Assembly (NCBI GenBank): GCA_964489425.1
Contig: CAZAYP010000003.1
Coordinates: 120,480-184,479, forward strand
Source of the DNA: CAZAYP01 sp964489425 [NCBI: uncultured Verrucomicrobiota bacterium]
Lineage (GTDB): Bacteria; Verrucomicrobiota; Kiritimatiellia; RZYC01
Reading direction: 5' to 3'
DNA: 64,000 nucleotides
Numbering within the stretch: the stretch's first letter is position 1; each line of letters starts with the position of its first letter. This document shows positions 36,384 through 44,689 of the stretch, in pieces. Under the pieces are notes generated by a model. The model made no database searches and was not told where the DNA came from. It worked only from the letters and a program-made list of their open reading frames with translations. Position numbers and translations under genes: made by a program.

Positions 36384-37559
36384 CCCATACTCGAAATGGC
36401 CGCCGTCGAGCTCGTGGCCATCTCGATAAATGGTGAAACGCGGACGCCGCAACTGGCTGTCGTCGCCGGCCTGGTATTCTTCGCCGCCCAGCCCCAGCAG
36501 CCGGTAGGACAGGTTCACGCCGGCCATGGACCGGGTTACCCGTACCTTGTGCTCCAGCGGCGCGCCGGCGTCCAAGGTAGTGAATCCGCCCTGCGTGATG
36601 CTGATATCCTTGAGGTTGGCGGAGAATGGAGAGCCGCTGCCGGCTTGCAGGTAAATGGTATTGTCCGTGTACCGGCCGGCCGGCCAAAGGAACCGCTCCG
36701 GCGGCCGCGCAAAGATGGCGGCTCGATCGTCGCCAGCCAGCCGCAGGTACGCGATGTGGCGGCCGGTCACCACCAGGAACCCGGCCGGGGGCGCCACGGT
36801 TTCCGCGGTGACTTGCAGGGCCGGGTTGCTGGCGCCAGCCACGAAGGCGAAAGACAGCTTGTACGATTGGTCGTTGAGCGTGAGATCGCGCACCAGCGGC
36901 AGGCGATCGACAACCCCAACGCCGCCGGGCTCATCCGACACCTGGCTGACGATCAGTTTGTCGCCCAGGCCGAGTTGCCCGTCGAGGTTGTCCACCACCG
37001 TCACATGCCACGTGGCATCGCCCAGTTGCACCTCGCCGCGCCAGCCGGAATTGATTTCAACATAGGCATAGCCGCGGTGCGAAAACCGCAACCCGACCTG
37101 ATACGGAATTGGAACCGGGCCGCTGTTGTTCACCAAGGGGATGTCGTCAAACTCCTGGTACCACTCGTCGTCGTCCGCTTCGACCACGCCGGCGGCATCG
37201 TCGGTCAGGTCCAGGTTGTGGCCCAAGTCCAGGTACAGGCGTCCTTGCGCCCGGTCCCAGGCGAACCCCAGGTTATCCTGGCGGTTGGTGCCCAGGCGCA
37301 GGGCGCCGCGCACGATCTCGCGCTGGCCGAAATCCGGCTCCTTCTTGAAGTTGAAATCCGTGTCTTCGGTGTCGATGCTCACTTCAAGATCCATGCCCTC
37401 GGCCGCGTAGGACAGGATGAACGTGTTGGTGACCGGAGCCGTTGAGCGCAGCCACAAGGTATTGGTAAGCACGCCCTCGGCGCGGCACCACGCCGCCACG
37501 GCCCAAAGGCCGGCAACGGCCAGCCAACGCCCATACCTTGCCTTGCCGCGTTTCATCAT
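36381..37559 (-). CDS. Secreted/periplasmic protein; may be the N-terminal part of a selenocysteine-containing membrane protein
   Basis: A 392-aa product if the TGA at 36381 is a stop. I chose the ATG at 37559 (MMKRGKARYGRWLAVAGLWAVAAWCRAEG), a signal peptide; the longer frame from 37595 adds a non-typical N-terminus. The mature part is beta-rich and acidic (SIDTEDTDFNFKKEPDFG, DLTDDAAGVVEADDDEW), with a C-terminal Ig-like section ending YRDGHELDGGHFEYG. No family is recognised. The end is abrupt: the next in-frame residues after the TGA, GGTCSYSWRVP, look like the natural continuation of this last domain and lead into a seven-helix membrane region. So the whole unit 35517-37559 may be one 680-residue protein facing the periplasm, upstream of the hydrogenase. 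Confidence 0.8.
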   Translation of the reverse strand: MMKRGKARYGRWLAVAGLWAVAAWCRAEGVLTNTLWLRSTAPVTNTFILSYAAEGMDLEVSIDTEDTDFNFKKEPDFGQREIVRGALRLGTNRQDNLGFAWDRAQGRLYLDLGHNLDLTDDAAGVVEADDDEWYQEFDDIPLVNNSGPVPIPYQVGLRFSHRGYAYVEINSGWRGEVQLGDATWHVTVVDNLDGQLGLGDKLIVSQVSDEPGGVGVVDRLPLVRDLTLNDQSYKLSFAFVAGASNPALQVTAETVAPPAGFLVVTGRHIAYLRLAGDDRAAIFARPPERFLWPAGRYTDNTIYLQAGSGSPFSANLKDISITQGGFTTLDAGAPLEHKVRVTRSMAGVNLSYRLLGLGGEEYQAGDDSQLRRPRFTIYRDGHELDGGHFEYG

Positions 37560-37734
37560 GGCCGCCACGGTACCTGCTGCGTGGATCCTTGGCAAGCCGG
37601 ATTGCTGGATCGATGTAAGGCCTCAGTGAAACGAGGGGATCAGGCGCCGGGCTTGAGATGGGTGCCCATCAGCTGTCATCATTTCCGAACCCGCTACGAG
37701 GGAAGAATACGGTGCAGCACCTTGTTCATTTTTT

Positions 37735-37918
37735 CTCACGGAGCCACGGAGGTCACGGAGAACAGCGTCGCTCGGGCCATGGATGGCGCGAGCCATGCTT
37801 CATGGCTCCCACCAACAAATCAAATGGCAAGTGGGGTTCCTTCCCACGCCTGACGTAGAACCATGATCGCGCCGGTTCTTTTTGCGTTCATCCCCGTGTC
37901 TCCGTGCCTCCGTGAGAG
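37735..37918. repeat. Intergenic element with inverted CACGGAG-type arms
   Basis: The left arm (37735-37760) reads CTCACGGAGCCACGGAGGTC and onward; the right arm (37893-37918) is its near-perfect reverse complement (GTGTCTCCGTGCCTCCGTGA). About 130 bp lie between them. Each arm is itself a short tandem of CACGGAG units. I know this kind of arm as a common intergenic repeat in PVC and related genomes; no protein is encoded. Confidence 0.7.
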
Positions 37919-37974
37919 TCTCCCCGCCTGGCTGAGGCCTTACGGATCGATCCGCACCCCGGCAACTAATCCTC

Positions 37975-38004
37975 TGGACTTGGCGCCGGGCCACGGCATA
38001 TAGT
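37975..38004 (+). promoter_or_regulatory. Candidate promoter of the 38055-42553 operon
   Basis: TGGACT (37975-37980) and TATAGT (37999-38004) are separated by 18 bp, about 50 bp before the ATG at 38055. AGAGGAG at 38041-38047 is the ribosome-binding site. Confidence 0.45.
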
Positions 38005-38054
38005 CTGCGGCCAATAACCATGGGGCAGACGCCCTTATAGAGAGGAGCCTGATC

Positions 38055-39779
38055 ATGAAAACTTTCGGCATGTTGTGCTGTTCCCTGCTGTCCGCTTTTG
38101 CGTTGGCCGGAGTTTCCGCGGCCAAGACCGTGGCCATCCCGGACAAGCAAGATCCCGCGTTCACGGTGGAGGTGCCCAGCGGTTGGACCACCGAGGTGGA
38201 TGAAGGCGTGCTCACCGCCAGCGAACCGGACGACAATGCCTTTGTCAGCGGGTTTGTGCTCGATGACGTCGAGGAGGTCGAGGAAGCGCTCAAAAGCCTC
38301 AAGGAAATCATCGGGGAATCGGCACGCAACGTGGTCTACGACAAAGCGGTGGAAACCATGGTCAACGGCATGGAAGCACTCCAGCTCACGGCGCGCGGGG
38401 TATACCGCGAGGATGGCGAGAAGGTTAAAATCCAGGCCAACCTGTACTCGCTGAGTGAAGACCGCGTGGGCATGCTGTTCGGCATGGCGTACGCCGCCGC
38501 AGGCGCCGACGTCAGCAGCGCCATGAAAAACATGTTCAAGTCCGTGGAAGCCACCGGCAACCGCGAGGAAGAAGCTGAAGAAGATGCGGAAGAGGAGGAG
38601 GAGGAGGAGGACGGCGGCGGCTGGTTCTCGGACGGCGACGACGGCGAGTCCGAGGGGGACGACGAGGACGTAGCCGAGGAGGAGGAGGAGTCCGAGTACC
38701 CGGCCGCGGAAGTCATCGAGCTGGAGCCCGGGCGCTGGCAGGTGGTCACGGAACTGGGCGACGTGATCTACTCGTCGCTCCTGGTCACCACGGCCACGCT
38801 GCGCCAGGACGCCCTCGGCCTGGAGCCGGATCCGCAGGTGCTGGGCGACCAGCTCGGCATGGTGGGCGTGGTCATCCACGCGCCGCGCGACAACTGCCCG
38901 GTGGAGGTCGAGATATCCAGCTCGGATTACATCCAGCCCTCCCGCTACGTGGGCACCCTGGCCGAGGACGGCGTGTATTACACCGTGTGGCCGGTGCTGA
39001 AATATGATTTTGGCAAGCTGCTCGCGCTGCGCCAGACCGTGCCCGAGACCTTGACCATCAAGGTCACGGTCGATGGCCAGGCGGGCGAGGAGGTCCGGCG
39101 CATGCAGGTCCGGCCGATCAACGAGTGCGTGTTCGGGTTCGTGGACGAGGATGGCCCCACGGATCTTTCCTGGACCTTCGCCGCCTACGTGAACGAGAAC
39201 CACCCGTTCATCGACGAGATCCTGCGCGCGGCCCTGGATTCCGGCGATGTGGACAACTTTGCCGGCTACCAGAAAGATCGCAAGGGCGTGCGCAAGGAAA
39301 TCAAGGCCGTGTGGAACGCGCTGCAAAACCGCGGGTTCCGCTACAGCAACATCACCACCACCTCGGGCGGCGAGGACAACGTGTTTACCCAGCATGTGCG
39401 CCTGATGGGTGACGCGCTGAAAACCTCGCAGGCCAACTGCGTGGACGGCAGCGTGCTCATGGCCTCGATCCTGCGCAAGCTGGGCATCGACGTCTACCTC
39501 GTCTGTGTCCCGAGCCACATGTTCATCGCCGCCAGCCTCGACGAGGAGGACGGCAAGATCATCGGCATCGAAACCACCATGCTGGGCAACAGCACCTTCG
39601 AGGAGGCCGTCAAGGTGGGCAGCGAGCAGTTGGAAGAGGCGGGCGACAAGTTCGAGGATCCCGAGGAGCTCGACTACCAGCTAATCAACATCAACTCCGC
39701 GCGCCAGTTGGGCATCATCCCCATCAAGGACGTGGCGGGCGAAGCCGCGGTGTCCCCGGCGCCGGCGGCCGGACAGTAA
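38055..39779 (+). CDS. Secreted transglutaminase-like protein with acidic linker
   Basis: Exported protein of 574 aa. It has a signal peptide (MKTFGMLCCSLLSAFALAGVSA), a PsbP/DUF-like N-terminal beta domain (~25-170), and a strikingly acidic low-complexity linker (~175-215, nearly all Glu, Asp, Gly and Ser). A mixed beta domain (~220-370) follows, and the C-terminal part resembles the transglutaminase/cysteine-protease fold. There NCVDGSVLMASILRKLGI gives the Cys nucleophile, VPSHMFIAA the His and IIGIETT the position of the third residue (Glu rather than Asp). It may cross-link or cleave envelope proteins or glycans; this is inferred. First gene of an operon with two membrane/winged-helix genes, an SDR and an amidohydrolase. 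Confidence 0.85.
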   Translation: MKTFGMLCCSLLSAFALAGVSAAKTVAIPDKQDPAFTVEVPSGWTTEVDEGVLTASEPDDNAFVSGFVLDDVEEVEEALKSLKEIIGESARNVVYDKAVETMVNGMEALQLTARGVYREDGEKVKIQANLYSLSEDRVGMLFGMAYAAAGADVSSAMKNMFKSVEATGNREEEAEEDAEEEEEEEDGGGWFSDGDDGESEGDDEDVAEEEEESEYPAAEVIELEPGRWQVVTELGDVIYSSLLVTTATLRQDALGLEPDPQVLGDQLGMVGVVIHAPRDNCPVEVEISSSDYIQPSRYVGTLAEDGVYYTVWPVLKYDFGKLLALRQTVPETLTIKVTVDGQAGEEVRRMQVRPINECVFGFVDEDGPTDLSWTFAAYVNENHPFIDEILRAALDSGDVDNFAGYQKDRKGVRKEIKAVWNALQNRGFRYSNITTTSGGEDNVFTQHVRLMGDALKTSQANCVDGSVLMASILRKLGIDVYLVCVPSHMFIAASLDEEDGKIIGIETTMLGNSTFEEAVKVGSEQLEEAGDKFEDPEELDYQLININSARQLGIIPIKDVAGEAAVSPAPAAGQ

Positions 39780-39788
39780 GCGATCGGC

Positions 39789-40313
39789 ATGTGCATTGAG
39801 CTGCCCATGGGATGCGCGGGCGCGGCCGCGGCGGTGGCGGTGGCCGCCGGGATTCCGCCGGCCCACATCCTCCTGGTCCGCGCCACCCGCCGGCCCGACA
39901 AGGCCCCGGCGCTGATGTTCGCGGCCTTCGCGCTGTACGCCCTGGCGCTGGGCTGGGTCCTGTGGCGCTGGCAGCCCGGGGTATGGCCGGAGTTCGTGGC
40001 GGCCGCCGCCATGGGCGGGTTCCTGGCCCTGGGCTACATGGAGGCGTTCTCCATGCTGTGCCGCGGTTTTTCCCTGCGCATCGTCACCGACATCGACCAG
40101 CACGGCCGCCTGGACCTGGCCAGCCTCCAGCAGCTTTACGGCGGCGGACGCGGCGCGGAATGGATGCTGCGCAAACGCATGGACACCATCGCCCGCCTCG
40201 GCCTGGTGCGCCGGGACGACACGGGCCTGGCCCTGGCGCGGCCCTGGGGCCCGGTGGCGGCGCGATTCGGATTGCTGTTCAAGGGCCTGCTGAACATGGG
40301 CAAGGGTGGCTGA
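39789..40313 (+). CDS. Small membrane protein with C-terminal winged-helix-like domain (first of a pair)
   Basis: A 174-aa protein, family not recognised. Three hydrophobic segments in the first ~100 residues (GAAAAVAVAAGIPPAHILLV, ALMFAAFALYALALGWVLW, FVAAAAMGGFLALGYMEAF) precede a cytosolic part with a winged-helix look (LRIVTDIDQHGRLDLASLQQ, then RKRMDTIARLGLVRRDDTGL). It shares this layout with the next gene. It starts 9 bp after the previous stop and ends 1 bp before the next start. Confidence 0.75.
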   Translation: MCIELPMGCAGAAAAVAVAAGIPPAHILLVRATRRPDKAPALMFAAFALYALALGWVLWRWQPGVWPEFVAAAAMGGFLALGYMEAFSMLCRGFSLRIVTDIDQHGRLDLASLQQLYGGGRGAEWMLRKRMDTIARLGLVRRDDTGLALARPWGPVAARFGLLFKGLLNMGKGG

Positions 40314-40314
40314 C

Positions 40315-40827
40315 ATGGGCCTGGCCCGCGAGCTTGGACTGCCCTTGGCCGTGGCCGCCGCCAGCGGCGGGCTGTTCGGCCTCCTGCACCTGGCCGCCTG
40401 GCAGTGGCCGCGCCTGCGCCGCGGCGCGATCCTGATCGTGCTGCTCGGCGCGGCCGGCTACCTCATCGCCTGCGCCGCGGCCTGGGCCGGCTGGGACGCC
40501 CCGCCGCTGCGCCACGCCGGCGTGTCGGCGCCCCTGGTGATGCTGGGCATCATGGCCTACCTGCACCTGTACGTGGGCATCGACCGCTCGGTCTCCGTCC
40601 GCATCCTGGGCGAGCTGTACCAGGCGCCCGGCCAGGCGCTCGCGTGGCCGGAGCTGACCCGCCGCTACTCGCCGCACGAGATGTTCCAGCCGCGGCTGGA
40701 CCTGATGGTGGCCAACCACTGGCTGACTCGGCAGGACGGCTGGTACGCCTGTACGCCCCGCGTGGCCCGGCTGGCGCGGCTCACGCGCACGTTGCAGCGG
40801 ATCTATGGATTAAACAATATTGGCTGA
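40315..40827 (+). CDS. Small membrane protein with C-terminal winged-helix-like domain (second of a pair)
   Basis: A 170-aa protein with the same plan as its neighbour: three hydrophobic helices (LGLPLAVAAASGGLFGLLHL, AILIVLLGAAGYLIACAAAW, VSAPLVMLGIMAYLHLYVGI) then a winged-helix-like part (SVRILGELYQAPGQALAWPE, LDLMVANHWLTRQDGWYACT). I chose the ATG at 40315, with AAGGGTGG upstream; the GTG at 40306 is possible. It ends 2 bp before the SDR gene. The pair may be membrane-tethered sensors or assembly partners; no function is known to me. Confidence 0.75.
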   Translation: MGLARELGLPLAVAAASGGLFGLLHLAAWQWPRLRRGAILIVLLGAAGYLIACAAAWAGWDAPPLRHAGVSAPLVMLGIMAYLHLYVGIDRSVSVRILGELYQAPGQALAWPELTRRYSPHEMFQPRLDLMVANHWLTRQDGWYACTPRVARLARLTRTLQRIYGLNNIG

Positions 40828-40829
40828 CC

Positions 40830-41645
40830 ATGCATTTTCAACATCAGGATAAAGTAGCCCTGGTCACCGGGGCCGCGTCCGGCCTCGGCCGGGCCCTGGC
40901 CACGGCCCTGGCCGCCGCCGGTTGCCGCGTGGCCCTGACCGACCGCAACGCCGCCGCCCTGGCCGAGACGCGCGAGATCATCACGCGTTCCGGACACACC
41001 GCCGCCGAGTTCCCGCACGACCTGACCGACCTGGCCGGCATTCCGGCCCTGGCGCAACGCGTGCAGGACCACTTTGGCGCCGGCATCCGGCTGCTCGCCA
41101 ACTGCGCCGGCGTGGCCATCCTCGGCCTGGTGGAGCACCTGCCGCCCGAGGCATACGACCTCAGCCTCAAGCTCCACCTGCTGGCGCCGGCGGCCCTGGC
41201 CCGCGCCGTGATTCCGGGCATGAAGCAGGCGCGCGACGGCCAGATCATCAACATCACCTCCGGCGTGGGCACGCGCGGGCTGCCCGGCGTCTCGGCCTAC
41301 TGCGCGGGGAAGTTTGCCATGAATGCGCTGACCGAGTCGTTGCGCGTTGAGCTGCGGCCTTACGGCGTCCACGTCATGTCCGTGTCGCCCGGCCTGATGA
41401 AGACCAGCTTTGTCACCGGCATGCAGGTATACGGCCCGCTGGCGGAGAAGTTCGAACAAGGCGCCACCATGGCCCCGGAGGCCGTGGCCGCCCGGGTTGT
41501 GGCCGCATCGCGGCACTGCCGGCGCGAGGTGGTGCTGTCCACCCGCACCCGCCTGGTGCGCCACCTGAACTACTGGGCGCCGGGGCTGCTGGACCGGGTG
41601 CTGGCCCGGGCCACGGCCGCCCGCCAGGGGACCCTCGCCCCATGA
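40830..41645 (+). CDS. Short-chain dehydrogenase/reductase
   Basis: Classical SDR of 271 aa using NAD(P)H. The cofactor motif TGAASGLGRA is at residues ~14-23, NCAGVA at ~90, the catalytic Ser in INITSGVGTRG, and the YxxxK pair in SAYCAGKFAMNALTES. The substrate is unknown. It lacks a signal peptide and has a basic C-terminal tail that may associate with membranes. The stop overlaps the ATG of the amidohydrolase gene (ATGA, 41642-41645), so the two products are probably made together. Confidence 0.93.
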   Translation: MHFQHQDKVALVTGAASGLGRALATALAAAGCRVALTDRNAAALAETREIITRSGHTAAEFPHDLTDLAGIPALAQRVQDHFGAGIRLLANCAGVAILGLVEHLPPEAYDLSLKLHLLAPAALARAVIPGMKQARDGQIINITSGVGTRGLPGVSAYCAGKFAMNALTESLRVELRPYGVHVMSVSPGLMKTSFVTGMQVYGPLAEKFEQGATMAPEAVAARVVAASRHCRREVVLSTRTRLVRHLNYWAPGLLDRVLARATAARQGTLAP

Positions 41646-42553
41646 GCATCATCGACGCCCATGTCCATCTCGAAACCCGCATCCTGCCGGTAGACAGCCT
41701 GCTGCGCAACATGGACCGCCTGGGCATTGCCCGGGCGGTGCTCATCCCCCACCTCACCGACCCGCCCGAGACCAGGAAATCCGACCTGCCCCTGGCCGTG
41801 CAGCGCTTCATGTTTTACCGCCGCTGGCTGCGCCCCCTGGGGCTGGCCATCACGCGCAGCATGTACCGCGAGCGCGGTCAGTGGAACATGTGGTTCCGCC
41901 GCGGCCAGGCCCAGCCGCGCCAGTTCACCCTCATCAGCCGGCCGGACAATGCCCCCGTGGCCGCGGCGATCCGCGCCCATCCCGACCGGTTCAGCGGCTG
42001 GATCTTCATCAACCCCGGCGAGCCGGACGCCATGGACGAGCTGGCACGCTGGCGCGAGGTCCCGGGCATGGCCGGGGTCAAGCTGCACCCGTTCTGGCAC
42101 CAGTTCCCCATCCGCCAGGCCGAACGCCTGCTGGCGGAAACCGAGCGCCTGCAGATGCCGCTGCTGATCCACCTGGGCATCGCGGAACGCGATACCGGCC
42201 ACTGGCTCATGGCCTCGTTTCCCACCCTGACGATCATCTTCGCGCACCTGGGCATCCCGTTTTACCGCGACCTGTGGAACGCGGCCCGCGACAACCCGCG
42301 CGTGTACTTCGACGTGGCCAGCACGTACCACGTGGACGCGTTCCTGGTGCGCGAGGCCGTGCGCTACCTGGGCGCGGACCGGATCGTGTTCGGCACGGAT
42401 GCGCCGTACGCGCACCCCGACGTGGCCGAGCGCATCATGCGCTGGGTGCGCGCCACCGTCCCGGACGAACGCGGCCGCCGCCTCATCTTCCACGACAACT
42501 GGCTACGCCTGTGCGGCAAGGAATCCGGCGGCGCATGGGATGTTCCAGAATAA
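41642..42553 (+). CDS. Amidohydrolase-family (COG2159-type) TIM-barrel hydrolase
   Basis: Metal-dependent hydrolase/decarboxylase of 303 aa. The N-terminal HxH motif is DAHVHLE (residues ~5-11). Other conserved pieces are GVKLHPFWH, LLIHLG, IIFAHLGIPF, VYFDVASTY and the Asp in IVFGTDAPYAHPDV. These match amidohydrolase-2 proteins (ACMSD-like decarboxylases and lactonases). The substrate is not known. It is coupled to the SDR gene by a 4-bp overlap and closes the operon; repeat DNA follows directly. Confidence 0.92.
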   Translation: MSIIDAHVHLETRILPVDSLLRNMDRLGIARAVLIPHLTDPPETRKSDLPLAVQRFMFYRRWLRPLGLAITRSMYRERGQWNMWFRRGQAQPRQFTLISRPDNAPVAAAIRAHPDRFSGWIFINPGEPDAMDELARWREVPGMAGVKLHPFWHQFPIRQAERLLAETERLQMPLLIHLGIAERDTGHWLMASFPTLTIIFAHLGIPFYRDLWNAARDNPRVYFDVASTYHVDAFLVREAVRYLGADRIVFGTDAPYAHPDVAERIMRWVRATVPDERGRRLIFHDNWLRLCGKESGGAWDVPE

Positions 42554-42560
42554 TAATGAT

Positions 42561-42638
42561 CTCTCGCCAAGCCGCCAAGCCGCAAAGCAGAGTTCCCAGG
42601 CCAGTATACGACTTGGTGCCTTCGCGTCTTTGCGAGAG
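42561..42638. repeat. Intergenic element with inverted GCCAAG/GCGAAG arms
   Basis: The left arm CTCTCGCCAAGCCGCCAAGC (42561-42580 and onward to 42587) is nearly the reverse complement of the right arm (42612-42638, reading CGCGTCTTTGCGAGAG at its end). The spacer is 24 bp. The same arm family appears at 51400-52010. Confidence 0.7.
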
Positions 42639-42694
42639 AATGTTATTCCAGATTCTGTGCCTGTTCCATTTCCGCATGAGAACAAGAATACGAG

Positions 42695-42856
42695 CTCCCC
42701 TCCTTTGCAAGGAGGGGTGGCCGCAGGCCGGGGTGGTTATGGATGGTCCGCGCTCCGATATCACGGTGGGTGGAACCCGGATCAACCGCCCCACCCTGCG
42801 GGCCCCCCCCGCCTTAAAAAGGCGGGGAGCCCAGACAGGTACCGATCCGCATGCAA
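42695..42856. repeat. Composite hairpin repeat, copy 1
   Basis: It starts with a perfect stem CCCCTCCTT/AAGGAGGGG (42697-42717), followed by TGGCCGCAGGCCGGGGTGG, and ends with CCCCGCCTT/AAGGCGGGG and GCCCAGACAGGTACC. A second copy lies at 52441-52592 and a half copy at 52278-52332. The two outer halves are roughly inverted, as in MITE- or REP-like units. Confidence 0.7.
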
Positions 42857-42904
42857 AAGTGGTATCAGGAACCGCTTTGCGGCGCACGGAGCCAACCGCT
42901 TGCC

Positions 42905-43915
42905 ATGCTTAACGTATTCCTGACCGGCGGCAGCGGGCTTTTGGGTTGCCACGTCATCCAGCGGCTGCAGGCGCGCGCGGACGTGGCACTCCACGTCCTG
43001 GCCCGGCCCGGCGCGCGCTTCCCCGTCCCGCTGGATCCGCCCACGGTGCGGTGCGTGACCGGCGACATCCTTGATCCCGCAACGCCCGCCCTGCCCCAAC
43101 CGTTGGACGTGGTCATCCACGCCGCGGCCCTCACCCAGGCGCTGCCCGCGGCCGGTCCGGCAGCCACCCAGTACGCGCAGGTGAATGTCAGCGGCGCGGC
43201 GCACGTGCTCGAGTGGGCCATCCAGGCGCGCGCGCGGCATTTCATCCTCATCAGCTCCTGCAGCGTGTTCGGCGATGTCCACGACGGGCTGCGGGACGAG
43301 ACCGCGCCCTGCACGCCGGACAGCGCCTACGGCGCCAGCAAGCTGGCGGCCGAACACCTCGTACAGGAGCGCGCCACCCAGGCCGGGCTGCCCTACACCA
43401 TCCTGCGGCCGGGACTCATCTACGGCCCCTACGACCGCGGCGCGTTCATGAAAATGATCGCCATGACCGATCGCTCCGTGGCCGTGGTGCCCGGCCCCGG
43501 CCACAACCTCAAGAGCCTGGTCTCCGCGCGCAACGCCGCGGCGGCCACGGTGGCGTCCATGGCGCACGCCGCAGCTTTCGGGGAAACCTTCCTCGTGGTC
43601 GACGAGCGGCCCTACCCGCTGCGCGCGGTGTTCTCGGAAATTGCCCGCGTCCTGGCCCGCGGCACGCGCCTGGTGTACCTGCCCGCCGCCCTGGTCCGCG
43701 CCGTGGCCGCCGGGCTGGACCGCGCCGCCGCCGTGCCGGGCCTGCGCCTGCCGGTCACGGGCCAGGACCTGCGCCGGTTCATGAGCGACAATTCCTACAC
43801 CTGCGAAAAGCTGAAAAAGAAATTGCATTTCCAGCCCCAACCCGACTTTATTGGGCAAATCGCCGCGGCCGTGGATTGGTATCGAACGCAACGAAGAACG
43901 CCGAACGCCGGATGA
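42905..43915 (+). CDS. NAD-dependent epimerase/dehydratase (extended SDR)
   Basis: Extended SDR of 336 aa. I chose the ATG at 42905 (MLNVFLTGGSGLLG) with GGAG upstream; the ATG at 42851 lies inside repeat sequence. The NAD motif is TGGSGLLGCHV, followed by VIHAAAL, the Ser in ISSCSVFGD and the YxxxK pair in SAYGASKLAAE. It resembles sugar-nucleotide epimerases and 3-beta-hydroxysteroid-type dehydrogenases; the exact substrate is open. Six bp separate it from the GT2 gene, so both probably act on one glycan or lipid pathway. Confidence 0.9.
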   Translation: MLNVFLTGGSGLLGCHVIQRLQARADVALHVLARPGARFPVPLDPPTVRCVTGDILDPATPALPQPLDVVIHAAALTQALPAAGPAATQYAQVNVSGAAHVLEWAIQARARHFILISSCSVFGDVHDGLRDETAPCTPDSAYGASKLAAEHLVQERATQAGLPYTILRPGLIYGPYDRGAFMKMIAMTDRSVAVVPGPGHNLKSLVSARNAAAATVASMAHAAAFGETFLVVDERPYPLRAVFSEIARVLARGTRLVYLPAALVRAVAAGLDRAAAVPGLRLPVTGQDLRRFMSDNSYTCEKLKKKLHFQPQPDFIGQIAAAVDWYRTQRRTPNAG

Positions 43916-43921
43916 GGAACC

Positions 43922-44668
43922 ATGGACGACAAAACCGCTGACCTGTATGACATCACCTTCTTCGTGCCGTGCTACAACGAGGAAAACAACGTCGTTAAAA
44001 CCCTCGAAACCATTGTGGCCGCGACCGCCACCACGGCCACGCCGCTGAAATACGAGGTCCTGGTGATCGACGACTGCTCCCGCGACGCCACCATCGCGCG
44101 CGTCGAGGAGTTCCAGCGCCAGCACCCGGGCGTTGCCGTGCAACTCAAGAAAAATGCCCGCAACCGCGGCCTGGGTCGCAACTACGTGGATGGGGCGTTC
44201 CTGGCCCGCGGGCGCTACTACATGTTGGTCAACGGCGACAACGCCGAACCCAAGGACGCTATCGCCCGCATCATTGCCCACGTGGGCGAAGCGGACATGA
44301 TCATCCCGTATTTCGGGGCCAGCGACCACCGGTCGCCATTCCGCCGCAACCTGTCGCGCGTCTTCACCAGCCTGGTCAACGTGCTCGGCGGCCACCGGAT
44401 CCGCTACTACAATGGGCCTGTGGCCCATCGCCGCTATAACGTCATGCGCTGGCACGCGGACACCGACGGGTTCGCGTACCAGGCCGAGATCATCACCCGG
44501 GTCCTGTCCGAGGGCGGCACCTACGTGGAAGTCCAGATCCCCAACCTCGACCGCCAGGAAGGCAATTCCAAGGCGTTCCGCTTTAAAAACATCCTCTCCG
44601 TGGGACATAGCCTGACGCAAATATTTTTCCGCCGGTTGCGCGGGGTATTCTTCGCGCGCGATTATTAA
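43922..44668 (+). CDS. Family 2 glycosyltransferase
   Basis: Inverting GT-A glycosyltransferase of 248 aa, similar to dolichyl/undecaprenyl-phosphate sugar transferases without their membrane tail. It has FFVPCYNEENNVVKTL, VLVIDDCSRDAT and, in the DxD position, VNGDNAEPKDAI; KNARNRGLGRNYVDGA is the usual acceptor-site loop. GAGGAA lies just before the ATG. Donor and acceptor are unknown. Confidence 0.92.
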   Translation: MDDKTADLYDITFFVPCYNEENNVVKTLETIVAATATTATPLKYEVLVIDDCSRDATIARVEEFQRQHPGVAVQLKKNARNRGLGRNYVDGAFLARGRYYMLVNGDNAEPKDAIARIIAHVGEADMIIPYFGASDHRSPFRRNLSRVFTSLVNVLGGHRIRYYNGPVAHRRYNVMRWHADTDGFAYQAEIITRVLSEGGTYVEVQIPNLDRQEGNSKAFRFKNILSVGHSLTQIFFRRLRGVFFARDY

Positions 44669-44689
44669 CAATACCAACATCGCTATCAT

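Larger units (their letters stand above)
37560..38054. other. Gene-free interval with an inverted-arm repeat
   Basis: About 495 bp between divergent genes. It holds one repeat element (37735-37918) and a promoter near 37975-38004. No credible coding sequence is seen; the short frames here read through repeat arms. Confidence 0.7.
42554..42904. other. Gene-free interval made of repeat elements
   Basis: 350 bp between the amidohydrolase and epimerase genes, filled by two repeat elements (42561-42638 and 42695-42856). No coding sequence is credible. The ribosome site of the next gene (GGAG near 42890) follows the second element. Confidence 0.7.
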
